From: Erythrophleum ivorense | Taxonomy: Eukaryota; Streptophyta; Magnoliopsida; Fabales; Fabaceae | Reading direction: 5' to 3' | Assembly: GCA_026724425.1 (NCBI GenBank) | Contig: JAIUCV010000011.1 | Coordinates: 3,803,501-3,867,500 of the forward strand | DNA length: 64,000 nucleotides | Shown: positions 48,102-58,502 of the stretch, piece after piece | Layout of the letters: each line of letters starts with the position of its first letter | Numbering within the stretch: the stretch's first letter is position 1 | Position numbers and translations under genes: made by a program | The notes under the pieces: model-generated | Databases searched by the model: none | Told to the model about the DNA's origin: nothing | What the model saw: only the letters and a program-made list of their open reading frames with translations

Positions 48102-51100
48102 ATGGCTATTGTTGGTGTGCACAATGTGTCAGTGCTTGACTCTTCTTTCCTTAGGGATACCCATTCTCAATCATCCAGGAGGCGAGGAGATGGAGGAAGG
48201 GGAAGCACCCGGTCATCTTCACTTCTGCAAATATGGCAAGGGATTGAGGATGAGCACGTGGTGAGTCAAGCTCAAGGAAGACCTAGTGAATTATTGCTTC
48301 AACGAAGGACCGATAATGGGTTGATTGGAGACCTCTCGGAGGCAAATTTGCCAGATAGTTATGAGAGAGGACAGAGGCATATTCTAGAAGATGCAGTTTC
48401 GGGCGAGAATGAAACATGGTCAGAGTTGCAAAGTCAAAATGGATCTCATGATAAACAGGAGGAGTTAAACAATTCTAGCTGTGAAAACTCTTCTGATCTT
48501 GGAGATCTTGAAAGGGAAAGAGTGAGGAAAATTTTCAGGGAATGGATGAATAGTGGTGCTAGTGATCATGCATCAAGCATTTCCCTAAGAAACAACAGTT
48601 CTAAGGCCGAATGGCTTGGTGAAACTGAGCAAGAGAGGGTGAGAATTATAAGAGAGTGGGTACAAATGAGTAGCCAGCAGAGTGGTGTTTCTTCTGGGGA
48701 CAATAGAGAAGAGCAATCTGCTGAAATTGGTACCCAAATTGAACGTGTTCGTGATGGATTTGTTATTAATAAAAATGAAGGCCAAATTGAGCATACTCGT
48801 AGAGGGATTCGTAAATTATGTGGCAGGCAGGTTCTGCTTGATATGCTTAAGAATGCCGAGAGGGAAAGGCAGAGAGAAGTTCAGGAGCTGTTGGACCATC
48901 GGGCTGTCTCTCATTTTCCCCATCGCAATCGCATTCAGGTTTGTCCTTGGTAAACGATTTTATATCTATTTGGAGAATACTTTCCCCCCTTGCCTGTATT
49001 AATGAGTGTCAAGTTTGGAGCTCTGGTTTTGTAGAAACTGGGTCAAAGATATGTGTTAGTTGAGTCAGACAGTACCTGCAAGTAAACACTTTTGTTTTTA
49101 TGCTGAAATTCTATTTGAAATTTAAGTGGAATAATTTTAATTGTAGGTGAGGTACACTTAATTTCAAAATTGGCGTCCGGAGACGAGGAAGAAAATGGAA
49201 AATTGGAGCATGTATCTGGTGTAAAACAGAAAATCCCTACACATAAATCATCTAAATTCAAATAATTCAAAAAAACATCTGGGAAAGAAGGAAATGAAGA
49301 ATACTGTAAATCTAATTTCACCGAAACAAATATTTTTAAAAAGTTAGGTGCTTATTTCAAATGTTAGGTTTCGCTCTAGCAATCGATGACGGGTTATTAA
49401 AATGTTTGTAGGCATTGCTTAGAGGCAGTTTTTTGAGAAATGATAGAGCTGCTGATAAGAACAGGACCGCTTCTGTCGCAGAGAGTGAACTAGGCTTATT
49501 GAGGCAAAAGCAGACAGTATCAGGTTTAAGGTATCTAGTTCTTTTCTGGATCTCTTAATTTGTGATTTTGCTTGCTCTCCTACTAGGTATTTGGAGGAGA
49601 AATGTGTTTGAACGGAAACTGTTTAAATGTCTTGTGATGACTTTTTCTTCCCTAATTGGATACTTATATATGACCTTTATTTGGTTATTTTTATATGCAT
49701 ATTGCATGGTGTACTGTGTTGAATTTCCAAAATGCTACCTGTCATCTAGTTTATTAGTATTGTTAATTTATTTATGTCTTCGAGTAAATATCTTTTCCAA
49801 TTTCTATTTTAAATTATGGGGTCATTTAGATTATTGTTACTGTTATAACCATTTGATCTAAAACATGGTATCTTGGTTTTGATACGACAAAATATTATTT
49901 TTTTAAATTATGAGCGTGTTTTTAGGAAAGTAGGTCGATTACGATGATTCAGTGTGAGGGATTGAGGTTCTGAAATATGGTTAATGGACTATTCGTGGTT
50001 CTTTTTATCAGTTATCCCAAATATCTGAGACTGAATAGAAATGTTAATGGGTAAAGACAAATATTGTGGTTTAATGGGGGTATCTTTGGTGTATCTTGTG
50101 TCCCAATACTCTGTAAATCAGTAAATAAAATTGCTACTTATTGTCATAGGATGTTAGAATTGAACTTGTCATTCGTTTCAAAATGTCCACGTATCAGAAG
50201 GACCAATAAAAGAAAAATTTTAATAAGTGGGTATTTGCTGGTGTGCTTTACCCCTCACATCAACTCGTTTTTGGAACAGGGAAGGATTCTTCTCTAGAAA
50301 GAACATTTCTGGTTGCAGTTTAGAAAACAGCAACTTAACTGATACCTCATCAAACAGTGATATCGATGCTGACACAAATGAACAAACTGAAGTCAGCAGT
50401 TCACAAAATTTCCCAAATGTACATTTCAAACTGTCTGAGCCTAATTATCGAGGAACTGATGTAATTGGGATATCAGATGGTCAGAATTGTTTGCAGGGAC
50501 CTGCACTTGAGAAATTAGATAGGCAAGACTCTCCTGCTCACATTGAAGGAGGGCGGCTACAGCATTTGAAAATTGAATCAAGAGATTTACAGTCATTAGC
50601 CAGTGTTGGAATCAAAAGAAGGGATGGCACTGGACAAAGTGTTGATGTGATGTCAACCGAAGATACTTCTAAGGAACTTACCCAACCAGGTTTGCAAATT
50701 GAAGATACAGACCATTGCTCTGTGCAGGAATTCAGTGAGGACCATAACGAACGGTCTGAGCTTGGTGGTATAATTAATGTTGAAAATGGTTTGTCAGATC
50801 ATGGCAATTATTTAGAGGAAAATATCATTGATGACGTGGACTTGAATGAATCTGCTGCTCTGGAAGGACAGCAGCCAGTGGATTTTGGAAATGATGGAAG
50901 TGACTGGCTTCCAGTTAATGTTGAATGGAGAAATAGCCCTGAGGAAAGTATGGATGTTAATCATCCAACTTCTTCAGCAAATGAGTGGCCCCAACACATC
51001 TTGGAGAATGAAGACGAGGGGGACTCTCATCTGCAAGAAGTACCTGAATTGTGGCAAGCAGATGGTGGCTTTCAAGAGGCTGTAGAAAATTGGTTGGGAG

Positions 51101-52478
51101 GACCTTCTGATCATGAAGGTGCTCCAATTGGTAGAACTCATGGAGTCTATTTTTCGGATAGTGACAATGAGTACAGTGGAGAACTCAATGAACTGTTGAG
51201 TAGGTATGTGAATATTCCTGAAGAACTTTAGTGCTTCTTTTTATAATTTGAAAAAAAAAATGTAATTTAGAATTAATATTTCTGTTCATCTTGCAGGCGA
51301 CGTGTTTCTAATCTCCTTGGCAGCAGTTTTCGTGAGAATCTTGATCAGTTGATGCTATCATATGTTGAAAGGCAAAATCAAGCTCAGATTGAGTGGGAGC
51401 TGCAAGAGATAACCCCTTCTTCTGACTCAGTAGAAGAGGACCTGGAGCAGCATGCGGGGGATCAGATTGGTGGTCAAGAGGGTGCTGCTGACAGTCCGAT
51501 TTACCTGTCCTCATCACCAACACCTCCTTCTCGGCCTCTTTGGGACCGGCAGTTACATAACGACAACTGGCCACAGAATGACATGAATAATCAGCATACT
51601 GGAATTGTGCGTTCATTTTCTTCTGTGCAAGAATAGATGTTGTTTTGTGTAGCCTAATTAAAGCGAAAAATGATCCTTCTTTGGCCTCATATTACCTTTT
51701 ATTTTTGCTGCTAATTTATATTATAAAATTCATTTTTGTCAGATTGTTCATGCAACTCTGGCTACCATGTATTTGAAACTTACCATGCATTATTACTTTT
51801 CCTCATCTTGTGTGCTCCGTTCACGCCTAGTTTTATAATTTTGATACATTCGATATATATGTCTGTATGTATATATATATATATTCTCTTTTTTATTTTT
51901 TTGGTGTGGCAGGAGTGGGAGATTATTAATGGCTTGAGGATTGACATAGCTGTGCTACAGCAGAGGATGAATAATATGCAGAGGATGCTGGAGGCCTGTA
52001 TGGATATGCAGCTTGAGTTGCAGCGCTCCTTAAGGCAAGAAGTTTCTGCAGCCCTCAATTGCTCAGGTGGTTCATCAGGTATGCAGTTTCATTTTTTCCC
52101 TTCATAGGTCCATATTGTGATGCTATTATTTGGGAAGAATTATAAGAAGTCGAAACTACGTTGATCACAGGATTGCAAGACCATGATTCAACGGATGATA
52201 AATCTAGATGGGAGTGCGTGAGGAAAGGAGTTTGCTGTATATGCTGTGAGAGCAATATTGATTCTTTATTGTACAGGTAATCCCTCAGCAAAATTTGTTA
52301 GTATCAGTTTGGCACTGCACTGAATATTATCACTTAAATACTGCTGTGCTTTTATTGCAGATGTGGGCACATGTGTACATGTTCAAAATGTGCGAATGAG
52401 TTGTTCCAAAGCAACAGAAGGTGCCCAATGTGTCAAGCCCCTGTGGTGGAGGTGATACATGCTTATTCTATACTATAA
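48102..52478 (+). CDS. long RING/U-box superfamily E3 ligase (At5g04460/At2g27950-like)
   Basis: Seven coding exons: 48102-48938, 49412-49530, 50280-51203, 51297-51606, 51913-52078, 52171-52276 and 52361-52478. All junctions are GT-AG and phases agree, giving 859 residues, close to the ~860 I recall for the Arabidopsis homologue. Seen: an N-terminal block with LLQIWQGIEDEHVV; two similar arginine-rich helices (RVRKIFREWMNSG and RVRIIREWVQMSSQQ); a long acidic, low-complexity middle; a coiled-coil region (LRIDIAVLQQRMNNMQRMLE); and a C-terminal C3HC4 RING finger (CCICCESNIDSLLYRCGHMC ... CPMCQ) near the end. RING fingers of this type recruit E2 enzymes for ubiquitination; substrates are unknown. 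The 5' leader from about 47200 contains introns and several upstream ATGs. The start MAIVGVHNVSVLDSSFLRD matches the family N-terminus. Confidence 0.9.
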
Positions 52479-53137
52479 TATCGACATAAAAGGAAAGGTC
52501 ACACTTATAACAAAATTTAGGACCCTAACAAGTTCTAGCTCCTGGACCTTTCAAGGTACTCTTATTTCCTATTATTATTATTATTATTATTTTCCCACTT
52601 TTTTCCTTCTTGCTATGATTTCTGTATTTATGATAAGTGCAACAATGGAACACCTGATGGCATATTTTTGGGCCATTGATTCTGATTCTAATAAACTATG
52701 TTGTGGAAGTTCCCTTCTGCGCCTTTTGCTTGATCTGTAGACTTTTGCAATAATGCGTAATAAATAAAATTTTTTAAAAGTAAAATGAGATAAAATAATA
52801 GATACACCCATAATGACTCTGAGATACTGTATATTTTAAAGTTCACACTTTTTTTGAATCTTTTGCCAGAAGTAACTTGGACAATTCATATAAATTTGAA
52901 TAGATTAAATTCCAATTTTTAATTTTAATTATTTATACATATTTCATTTTAAAATAAATAAAATAAAAGATAAAAATAATCATTTAAATCTATATAAATA
53001 ATCTAAATTACTACTCAAACTGAATTATAACAAAGGATCTATCCCTGGTTTTAGCTTGTGTCAATAGCTCAATGTTCTTCGCAAAACTACCGTATCTTTA
53101 AAGCTCGAGCAACTACTGCTCCTTCTCTGATTTTGTG
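52479..53137. other. 3' region and short intergenic DNA between convergent genes
   Basis: It contains the 3' untranslated part of the long RING gene, an (ATT)n run near 52570-52590, and the 3' end of the minus-strand ATL gene. No other feature is seen. Confidence 0.6.
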
Positions 53138-53719
53138 TCAATAGCTCAATGTTTCACCATTCTCCGCCGTTAATCCTCCTTGATGACTTCTCACGATCTG
53201 ATGACTACTCGGCTCCACCTTTCCCAATCGTGCGTGCCGTTCCACCGTAAACAATCTCGTGCCCCGGCAGATCGGGCATGTCACGTGCGAGAATAGCCAC
53301 GTGTCGATGCACTTCGGGTGGAACACGTGCTTACAGCTGGGGATCATCTTAACGGGCTCATCGTCCTCGAATTCGCTGAGACAAATGGCGCAATCCTCCT
53401 GGTGCTTAGCTTCTCCGTCGTACGCAAACACCGGCAGGGATTGGACGGTGGTTTGGTCGAGACTACTGCACGATGCTGACGGACGGGATGGGGGGGAGTC
53501 GTCGGCGAACCTTCGGATGCACACAGAGATAAAGCCTATTAAGAAGAGGAGGATGACGACGATATAAGCTACGTCGGAATTGAAGGGTACAGGTGCCAGC
53601 GGATTCAAAGGCCTTACCAACAGTGACGAAGACAACGGTGGTGAGGATGCGTCGGAGGAGAAGGGTTTATCTTCGTTCAGTAGGAGCAGTCTCCGGTTGT
53701 AGAGTTCCATTTTTCTCAC
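53138..53719 (-). CDS. ATL-type RING-H2 E3 ubiquitin ligase (ATL57-like)
   Basis: Intronless protein of 193 residues, as usual for ATLs. Seen: a single transmembrane helix (about 48-68); a basic turn CIRRF; a GLD-like motif (SSLDQTTVQSLPVFAY, 85-100); and a RING-H2 finger from C110 to C151 with the order C-x2-C, C-H, H-x2-C, C-x2-C and the ATL-typical proline before the seventh position (CPICR). ATL proteins are membrane-anchored E3 ligases. The first ATG is at 53719; a second at 53710 (MELYNRR) is also possible. A minus-strand TATAAA (plus 53807-53812) lies about 90 bases upstream. The ATL57 assignment rests on remembered synteny with At2g27940, so only the family is firm. Confidence 0.93.
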   Translation of the reverse strand: MRKMELYNRRLLLLNEDKPFSSDASSPPLSSSLLVRPLNPLAPVPFNSDVAYIVVILLFLIGFISVCIRRFADDSPPSRPSASCSSLDQTTVQSLPVFAYDGEAKHQEDCAICLSEFEDDEPVKMIPSCKHVFHPKCIDTWLFSHVTCPICRGTRLFTVERHARLGKVEPSSHQIVRSHQGGLTAENGETLSY

Positions 53720-53806
53720 GAATCAAAAGGTAGAAAAAACAAAGTCTATTACCCTTGAGAGAGGGTTGGGGGAATTTTCTGAATGATGATGGAAGGCAAA
53801 GTGGGG

Positions 53807-53812
53807 TTTATA
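53807..53812 (-). promoter_or_regulatory. TATA box of the ATL gene
   Basis: TATAAA on the minus strand, 88 bases upstream of the first ATG (53719), in the context CTTATAAACCCC. Confidence 0.6.
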
Positions 53813-54778
53813 AGGGCAGAGGTAGGTTTTAGAGTAAATGCCTAAGGAGTGAGATGATGAGGACTAATTGTGGGAGCCACCGTATGTTGTCGGTGACTCT
53901 GGAGTTTACAGGAATGTTGCTTCTGAAACATTGTCTCAACTCTTCCTAGTATTGACACACTCTCAATTTGCTCGATGGATAGGCTTGTAGTTGTTTTTCA
54001 CTCTATTGTTCTCCTCCTTTTTCCAAAGATTTATCGAAAACGCAGTCGATATATACTCAAACCTGAAGCGGGGGAAGAAGGCTCGTATTACTACTTTTTA
54101 TGAAATATTCAGTTAAATTTTTGTGTTTCAGAAACAGAGACTGGTTATTTCGTTTTTGAAATTAAGGTTTAAGGTCATTACAAAATCAATCACTTTCCCT
54201 TTCACCCTAATTACCCTTTTCATTAAACTACTAAGGAGAGAACCAAAGACAAACACACCAACAGATTTGTGAGCATCCAGTTGAAATCCTAATTCATGGA
54301 ATATAGGAGCTCGTACATGTGATGCAATAGCGATAGATATTAGAATATTTCAATTCCTTGTATTCTTTTTCTGCTCCTGGCTCTCGTGTAGTAATTCTTT
54401 CTCACTTAAATATATTAGCGAATATCTCTTGGTGGACAATGTACGGCTAAAATTAAATATTGAAACTTAAATCAGGCCAGCTTTGTTGATAAATCAGAGG
54501 GCAAAGCATGCATATTTTCGTACCAACAAGAAACAAAAAACTAACATTACCAACTTACACCATCAGACCGAAAATGTTAAAGTGGGTATCAAACCCTCTA
54601 TTCCAAGCGGAGAATTAACGTTGGGAAAAGCAAACTACTAACAAACTTAAAATTCAACTATTTGTCTGTGTCTACTCCTAAAAGCAAACATAAAAACAAA
54701 CAAAATCTACGCACATATCTACTCACAACAACAAACTAAAACATTTAAAAAAAAAAAGGATTTTCAAGAGGCCTAAAC
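53813..54778. other. intergenic region and 3' end of the H2B variant gene
   Basis: No gene is seen. The right-hand 250 bases are A-rich on the plus strand and probably form the 3' untranslated region of the minus-strand H2B variant. Confidence 0.55.
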
Positions 54779-55417
54779 CTAATTGCGAGCATCGTTAGAC
54801 ATGTAGTTAGTGACAGCTTTGGCACCCTCAGCAATGGCGTGCCTGCCAAGCTCCCCAGGCAGAACCAGTTTCACAGCCCCTTGGATCTCCCTTGAGGACA
54901 ATGTCCTACGCCCTGTGTACTTCTTCAGCCGCGTAGCCTCATCCGCAAGCCTCTCAAACATATCACTCATCAGATTGTTCAGAATCGTCATGGCCTGAAA
55001 TGAAATCCCCATCTCAGGGTGCACTTGCTTCAGTACTCTGTACACGTACCTCCTGTACCCTTCCCCACTTCTCCCTGCCCTCTTTCTCTTCCTTTTCATC
55101 CCTTTATTTCCACCATCGTTCCCTTCATTTCCCTTCTTTATTAGCTTCTCACCATTTTGAGTATTTTCTTGCTCTGCTTTTTCTTCGGGGTCTTTCCTAG
55201 TCTCACTTGCATTTTCTTGTGGGGCTTGAGGAGTCACTTCTCGGACAGGAATGGCTCTCACATGGTCTTGGGTTAAAGTGTTTCCTTCTTCTTCGGTGAC
55301 TTTGTTTGCTCTTGTTGATCTTTTGCTGCTGCTGAAAACGGAAACTTGAACCGTTTCTTGCACAAGTTTTCTGGTGGATCTGACCACGATGTTCTGAGCA
55401 CGCTTTGGAGCCATCAA
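54779..55417 (-). CDS. HTB8: divergent histone H2B variant, H2B.8/H2B.S type
   Basis: Intronless protein of 212 residues, 68 longer than the canonical H2B at 15.8 kb. The N-terminal ~118 residues are low-complexity, rich in E, N, K and R, ending in a basic cluster MKRKRKRAGR (107-116). The histone fold starts at YRRYVYRVLKQVHPEMGIS (121-139) and is H2B-like throughout (RRTLSSREIQGAVKLVLPGE). The C-terminus reads KAVTNYMSNDARN, so the conserved AVTK ubiquitin-acceptor lysine is asparagine at 204 (codon AAC). Family knowledge: this angiosperm clade (Arabidopsis At1g08170) is expressed in sperm and in maturing or dry seed, and its disordered tail drives chromatin condensation. The promoter supports this. 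Start at 55417 or one codon later (55414). Confidence 0.92.
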   Translation of the reverse strand: MMAPKRAQNIVVRSTRKLVQETVQVSVFSSSKRSTRANKVTEEEGNTLTQDHVRAIPVREVTPQAPQENASETRKDPEEKAEQENTQNGEKLIKKGNEGNDGGNKGMKRKRKRAGRSGEGYRRYVYRVLKQVHPEMGISFQAMTILNNLMSDMFERLADEATRLKKYTGRRTLSSREIQGAVKLVLPGELGRHAIAEGAKAVTNYMSNDARN

Positions 55418-55526
55418 ACTCTATAACACTTTCCTGAGGACGCTCAAGCTTCGTTGTGATGGAAAATGGAAAACGGCTGATTTGAAGAAGGATAATGGAG
55501 TATGGAATATTGAATATTGAATATTG

Positions 55527-55609
55527 ATTTTATACAGCACGAAAATGTGGCTGAGGTTGACGTGTGTGGGGTACGTGTCAAGTGTGCATGAATTGAGTAG
55601 ATACGTGGG
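55527..55609 (-). promoter_or_regulatory. H2B variant promoter: TATA, three ACGT boxes and RY element
   Basis: On the minus strand TATAAAAT (plus 55527-55534) lies about 110 bases upstream of the ATG. Just beyond it are ACGTGTG (55560-55566), ACGTGTC (55573-55579), TGCATG (55585-55590, core of the RY element CATGCA) and ACGTGGG (55603-55609). ABRE cores with an RY element within 80 bases of the TATA is the known layout of ABI3-regulated seed-maturation promoters. Confidence 0.65.
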
Positions 55610-55939
55610 GTTAAAAAGTGGATGGGAAGTTACAGAGACTTCTGGTGGGAAATTGGAGAATGAGTCCTCTTCAAATTTCCAGCATAGCGCCTCCATATAT
55701 AATGCTCCTTTTCTTTTGAACTAAAGATATATTATAAACTCGAAAATTATTACATATAAAATGATATTTTATTATTTAATTATTATAAATAATAATTTTC
55801 TTGCTTTTAATAAAATTAATTTGATTTTATATAATTAATGAATATAATTGTAATAGATAAACTATATCATATTTGTTTTTAATAGATACTATCATCATCA
55901 TCAATTTAATTTTATAAAATTTATTGATATTAATGTAAT

Positions 55940-56660
55940 TTTTATTTTGTGCTTTAATTTAATTTAATTTTAATATAATTTCTTTAACTTTGCATTTTAT
56001 TTTTGTCTCATAATTTTATTTTATTTTATTTATTTATTTAATGGAAACTACTCAAATATTTCATTCTTTTTAATATTTTCAAGTTATTTAATAAAAAAAA
56101 TTGTGACTTTTTGGTAGCTTAATTTTAATAATCTCTAATCAACTTAAATTTCACTTGTTATAAATATCCTTCTTTATTACCATCTAAATGTTGTGTTTTA
56201 TAAATTGTGTGGCTTCACCTCTTTTCTTACCTATTATTATTATGTTATTACTTTAATCTAACTAATGTTCTTATTTTCTTTTAATTTCTGTTTGTATTGT
56301 CATCGATAGATTAGGGTCATTCCTCATGTCTATAGATTATGCCGCATTATCTTGGACTTGTAAAATGTAGTAGATATAGCGATAAAAAGTGTATTATAAC
56401 AAGTAAATACAACTTGATAATAAATTATTAAAGTTAGGCAATCAGAAAGCAACATAGAAATTTTTTATTAAATATTTTAATTTCAAGGTGTAAAAAAAAA
56501 AAAAGAAATATTTGAGTATTTTTTAAAAAGTTAAGAAATCAACTTAGAATAAAATAATATTAATGGACAAAAAAATTAGGAAAAATTAAAGAAATAAATT
56601 AAAATCAAATATAATTAAAATATATTAAAATTAAAATTAAAAAAATCCAAAATACACATT
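55940..56660. mobile_element. foldback element, family A copy 2
   Basis: The T-rich left arm (about 55950-56040) and the A-rich right arm (about 56570-56660) are imperfect reverse complements. The internal stretch CTACTCAAATATTTCATTCT and the following TTATTTAATAAAAAAAATTG (56049-56108) matches the core of the element at 43780-44345. No coding capacity is seen. Confidence 0.55.
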
Positions 56661-56808
56661 TTTGCCGTCATTTTAATTTTGACTTAACTAAATTAAAGAA
56701 TCAATATAATTGATAACTTCATGGGTGGGTGTGCGTGTAAAATACATTTTTGCCGTCATTTTAACTTTGACTTAACTAAATTAGAGAATCAATATAATTG
56801 ATAACTTC
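56651..56808 (+). repeat. two-copy direct repeat, period about 89 bases
   Basis: Copy 1 (56651-56720) and copy 2 (56741-56808) share TTTTTGCCGTCATTTTAA, TTTGACTTAACTAAATTA and AATCAATATAATTGATAACT. Only a few substitutions and a 2-base indel separate them. The repeat sits at the right-hand edge of the foldback element, so it may include the element's terminus. Confidence 0.85.
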
Positions 56809-58142
56809 TATGTGTGCCTGTTTGCGATGCGAAAGATCCAAATTCTCTCGCGCTACTCGTGGCGGAGTGTTCTAGTAGCTAGGTCCCCACTCCCGAAGGA
56901 ATGGCAATATGCTATAGTGCGATAGGCTCGTGAAATTTTATCAGCAATGGCGGATGTTTCCTGGATCTCACTCCTCTCCCTCTCTCAATTGTATGCTTGC
57001 TTCTTCTGTTGCTTTATTAGTATTTTTGTATTCGAAAACCTAGTAATCAAAAAGCCCAAAGTTTCAAATCAAATACTTATTCGTTCTTCAGTGATTGGTG
57101 AAAATTGGGCTTCATGATCTAACTTTTTCTCTTACAAATTTTACCTGACTCTTCGTTAACACGTTAAAAACTTTAAAACTCCAATATGAGCAATGTCAAA
57201 AACTGAAATGGGGATATTACTGTATACCACGTTCAAAGAGATTCATTTTTTATACAGAACGTCATCTATTAACTCACTTCTATATATCACTTATATATAC
57301 TTTGTGATCTCCAAATTAATGTTACATCAAGTTAAAAAGATATCACTTCATTCTCTTTGGTTTTTTAAAATCTTTGGTATCATTCGTATATCATTTAGTA
57401 GTGTGCCCTCTTCAAGGTAACCCCAGCTGTAATTACATGCTGAATTATGAGGGGTCAACACTAATAAACTCTTTGTTGATCACTTTTATATATTTCTTTC
57501 TATAGGCTCCTTCCCTTATAAATTTTGAATTTGAAGTCTTGGAATTTGCATTTCTTACTTCTAACTAGCTTCACCCAAACATATCGTTTTTGAAAAAGAT
57601 GTGACCGAAACTAAACGAAAGCAATTTATTAAAGCTGATGAGGTACTTCTAATTATCAATTGAAATTATTTAGTTGAATGAGTACCCTTTGCAACCTGTG
57701 GATTGATATTTCTTATCATTTTATTTAATGGAACTAGAAATTGATGTAATTAGTAAATATTCTATCAGCATCAAATTAAGAAAATAGCATTCATCTAAAA
57801 TAAAAATAAAAATAAAAATAAAAAAGACAATAGCAGTGTCAATATTTAGTTAGCTGCATAATTGATTTTAAAATTATTAAGTGAAGGAGAGATGAAATTC
57901 TTGTATGACCATGCTTCTTTGAAAGAGGAGGTTAGCAAAATTTTCATACATGGAATCACTAATTAGTAATTACAGTCCAATAAAAATTGCCAATTGAGTT
58001 ATTAACACCAACCTTCTATCCATAATTTTTTCTATATAGATAAAAGTTATCATGTATAGAGACCTATTGGGGAAGAAAAACCTGGATAATTTAGTTCATG
58101 TGAGAATTACGACCCACAATTACCCGGCGAAACCAAAATAAA

Positions 58143-58502
58143 TCATATACTTCTACATCTCTTGTTAAGCTTAGAAAACTCATTCATGGAAATGGATTGG
58201 AAGAAATAGTCTACCTCTTCAAGCCTCATGTCCTCGAAGAAGTGCAGCTCATGAGCTGTGAATGATCTCCTCATCAATAGCGAAGATGATGATGAAGCAA
58301 GTGGTCGTCTTCTCTTTCTTGGGGCAGGTGGGCAATTTTGAATTTCTGGTATTCGATTGCCTGAGCCAGTTGGTGTCGTGCAGTACTCTTCCTCCTGCTC
58401 CTCCTCCTTCCCTTTCCCTTTTCCACCTCCTCCTTCTTCTTTAATAACGCCTTTTTGTGCTTCAATTTGTAAAAGCCCTTTCTCCTTTGACTCCATAGAC
58501 AT
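58143..58502 (-). CDS. SIAMESE-related (SMR) cyclin-dependent kinase inhibitor
   Basis: Intronless protein of 119 residues, normal for the SIM/SMR family. Seen: an acidic and glycine-rich N-terminus; the SMR block around CTTPTGSGNRIPEIQNCPPAPRK, of which residues 41-62 include TPT, the IP dipeptide and the CPPAPRK cyclin/CDK-contact motif; a basic RKRRRP stretch; and the C-terminal aromatic motifs HFFEDMRLEEVDYFF (87-101) found in SIM and SMR proteins. Family knowledge: SMRs inhibit CDK-cyclin complexes and promote the switch from mitosis to endoreduplication, often under stress. The start may be 58502 or 58496 (MESKEKG). The leader carries a short CT run on the sense strand (plus 58583-58604). 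Confidence 0.9.
   Translation of the reverse strand: MSMESKEKGLLQIEAQKGVIKEEGGGGKGKGKEEEQEEEYCTTPTGSGNRIPEIQNCPPAPRKRRRPLASSSSSLLMRRSFTAHELHFFEDMRLEEVDYFFQSISMNEFSKLNKRCRSI

Larger units (their letters stand above)
55700..58142. other. intergenic region with foldback element and tandem duplication
   Basis: It contains the foldback element at 55940-56660, the direct duplication at 56651-56808, and a possible orphan exon at 56947-56991. Beyond 57200 the DNA is AT-rich without a recognisable gene. Confidence 0.5.

Noticed and set aside
48682..49002. 106-codon frame overlapping the first exon of the long RING gene
   Set aside because: Out-of-frame shadow of a spliced exon.
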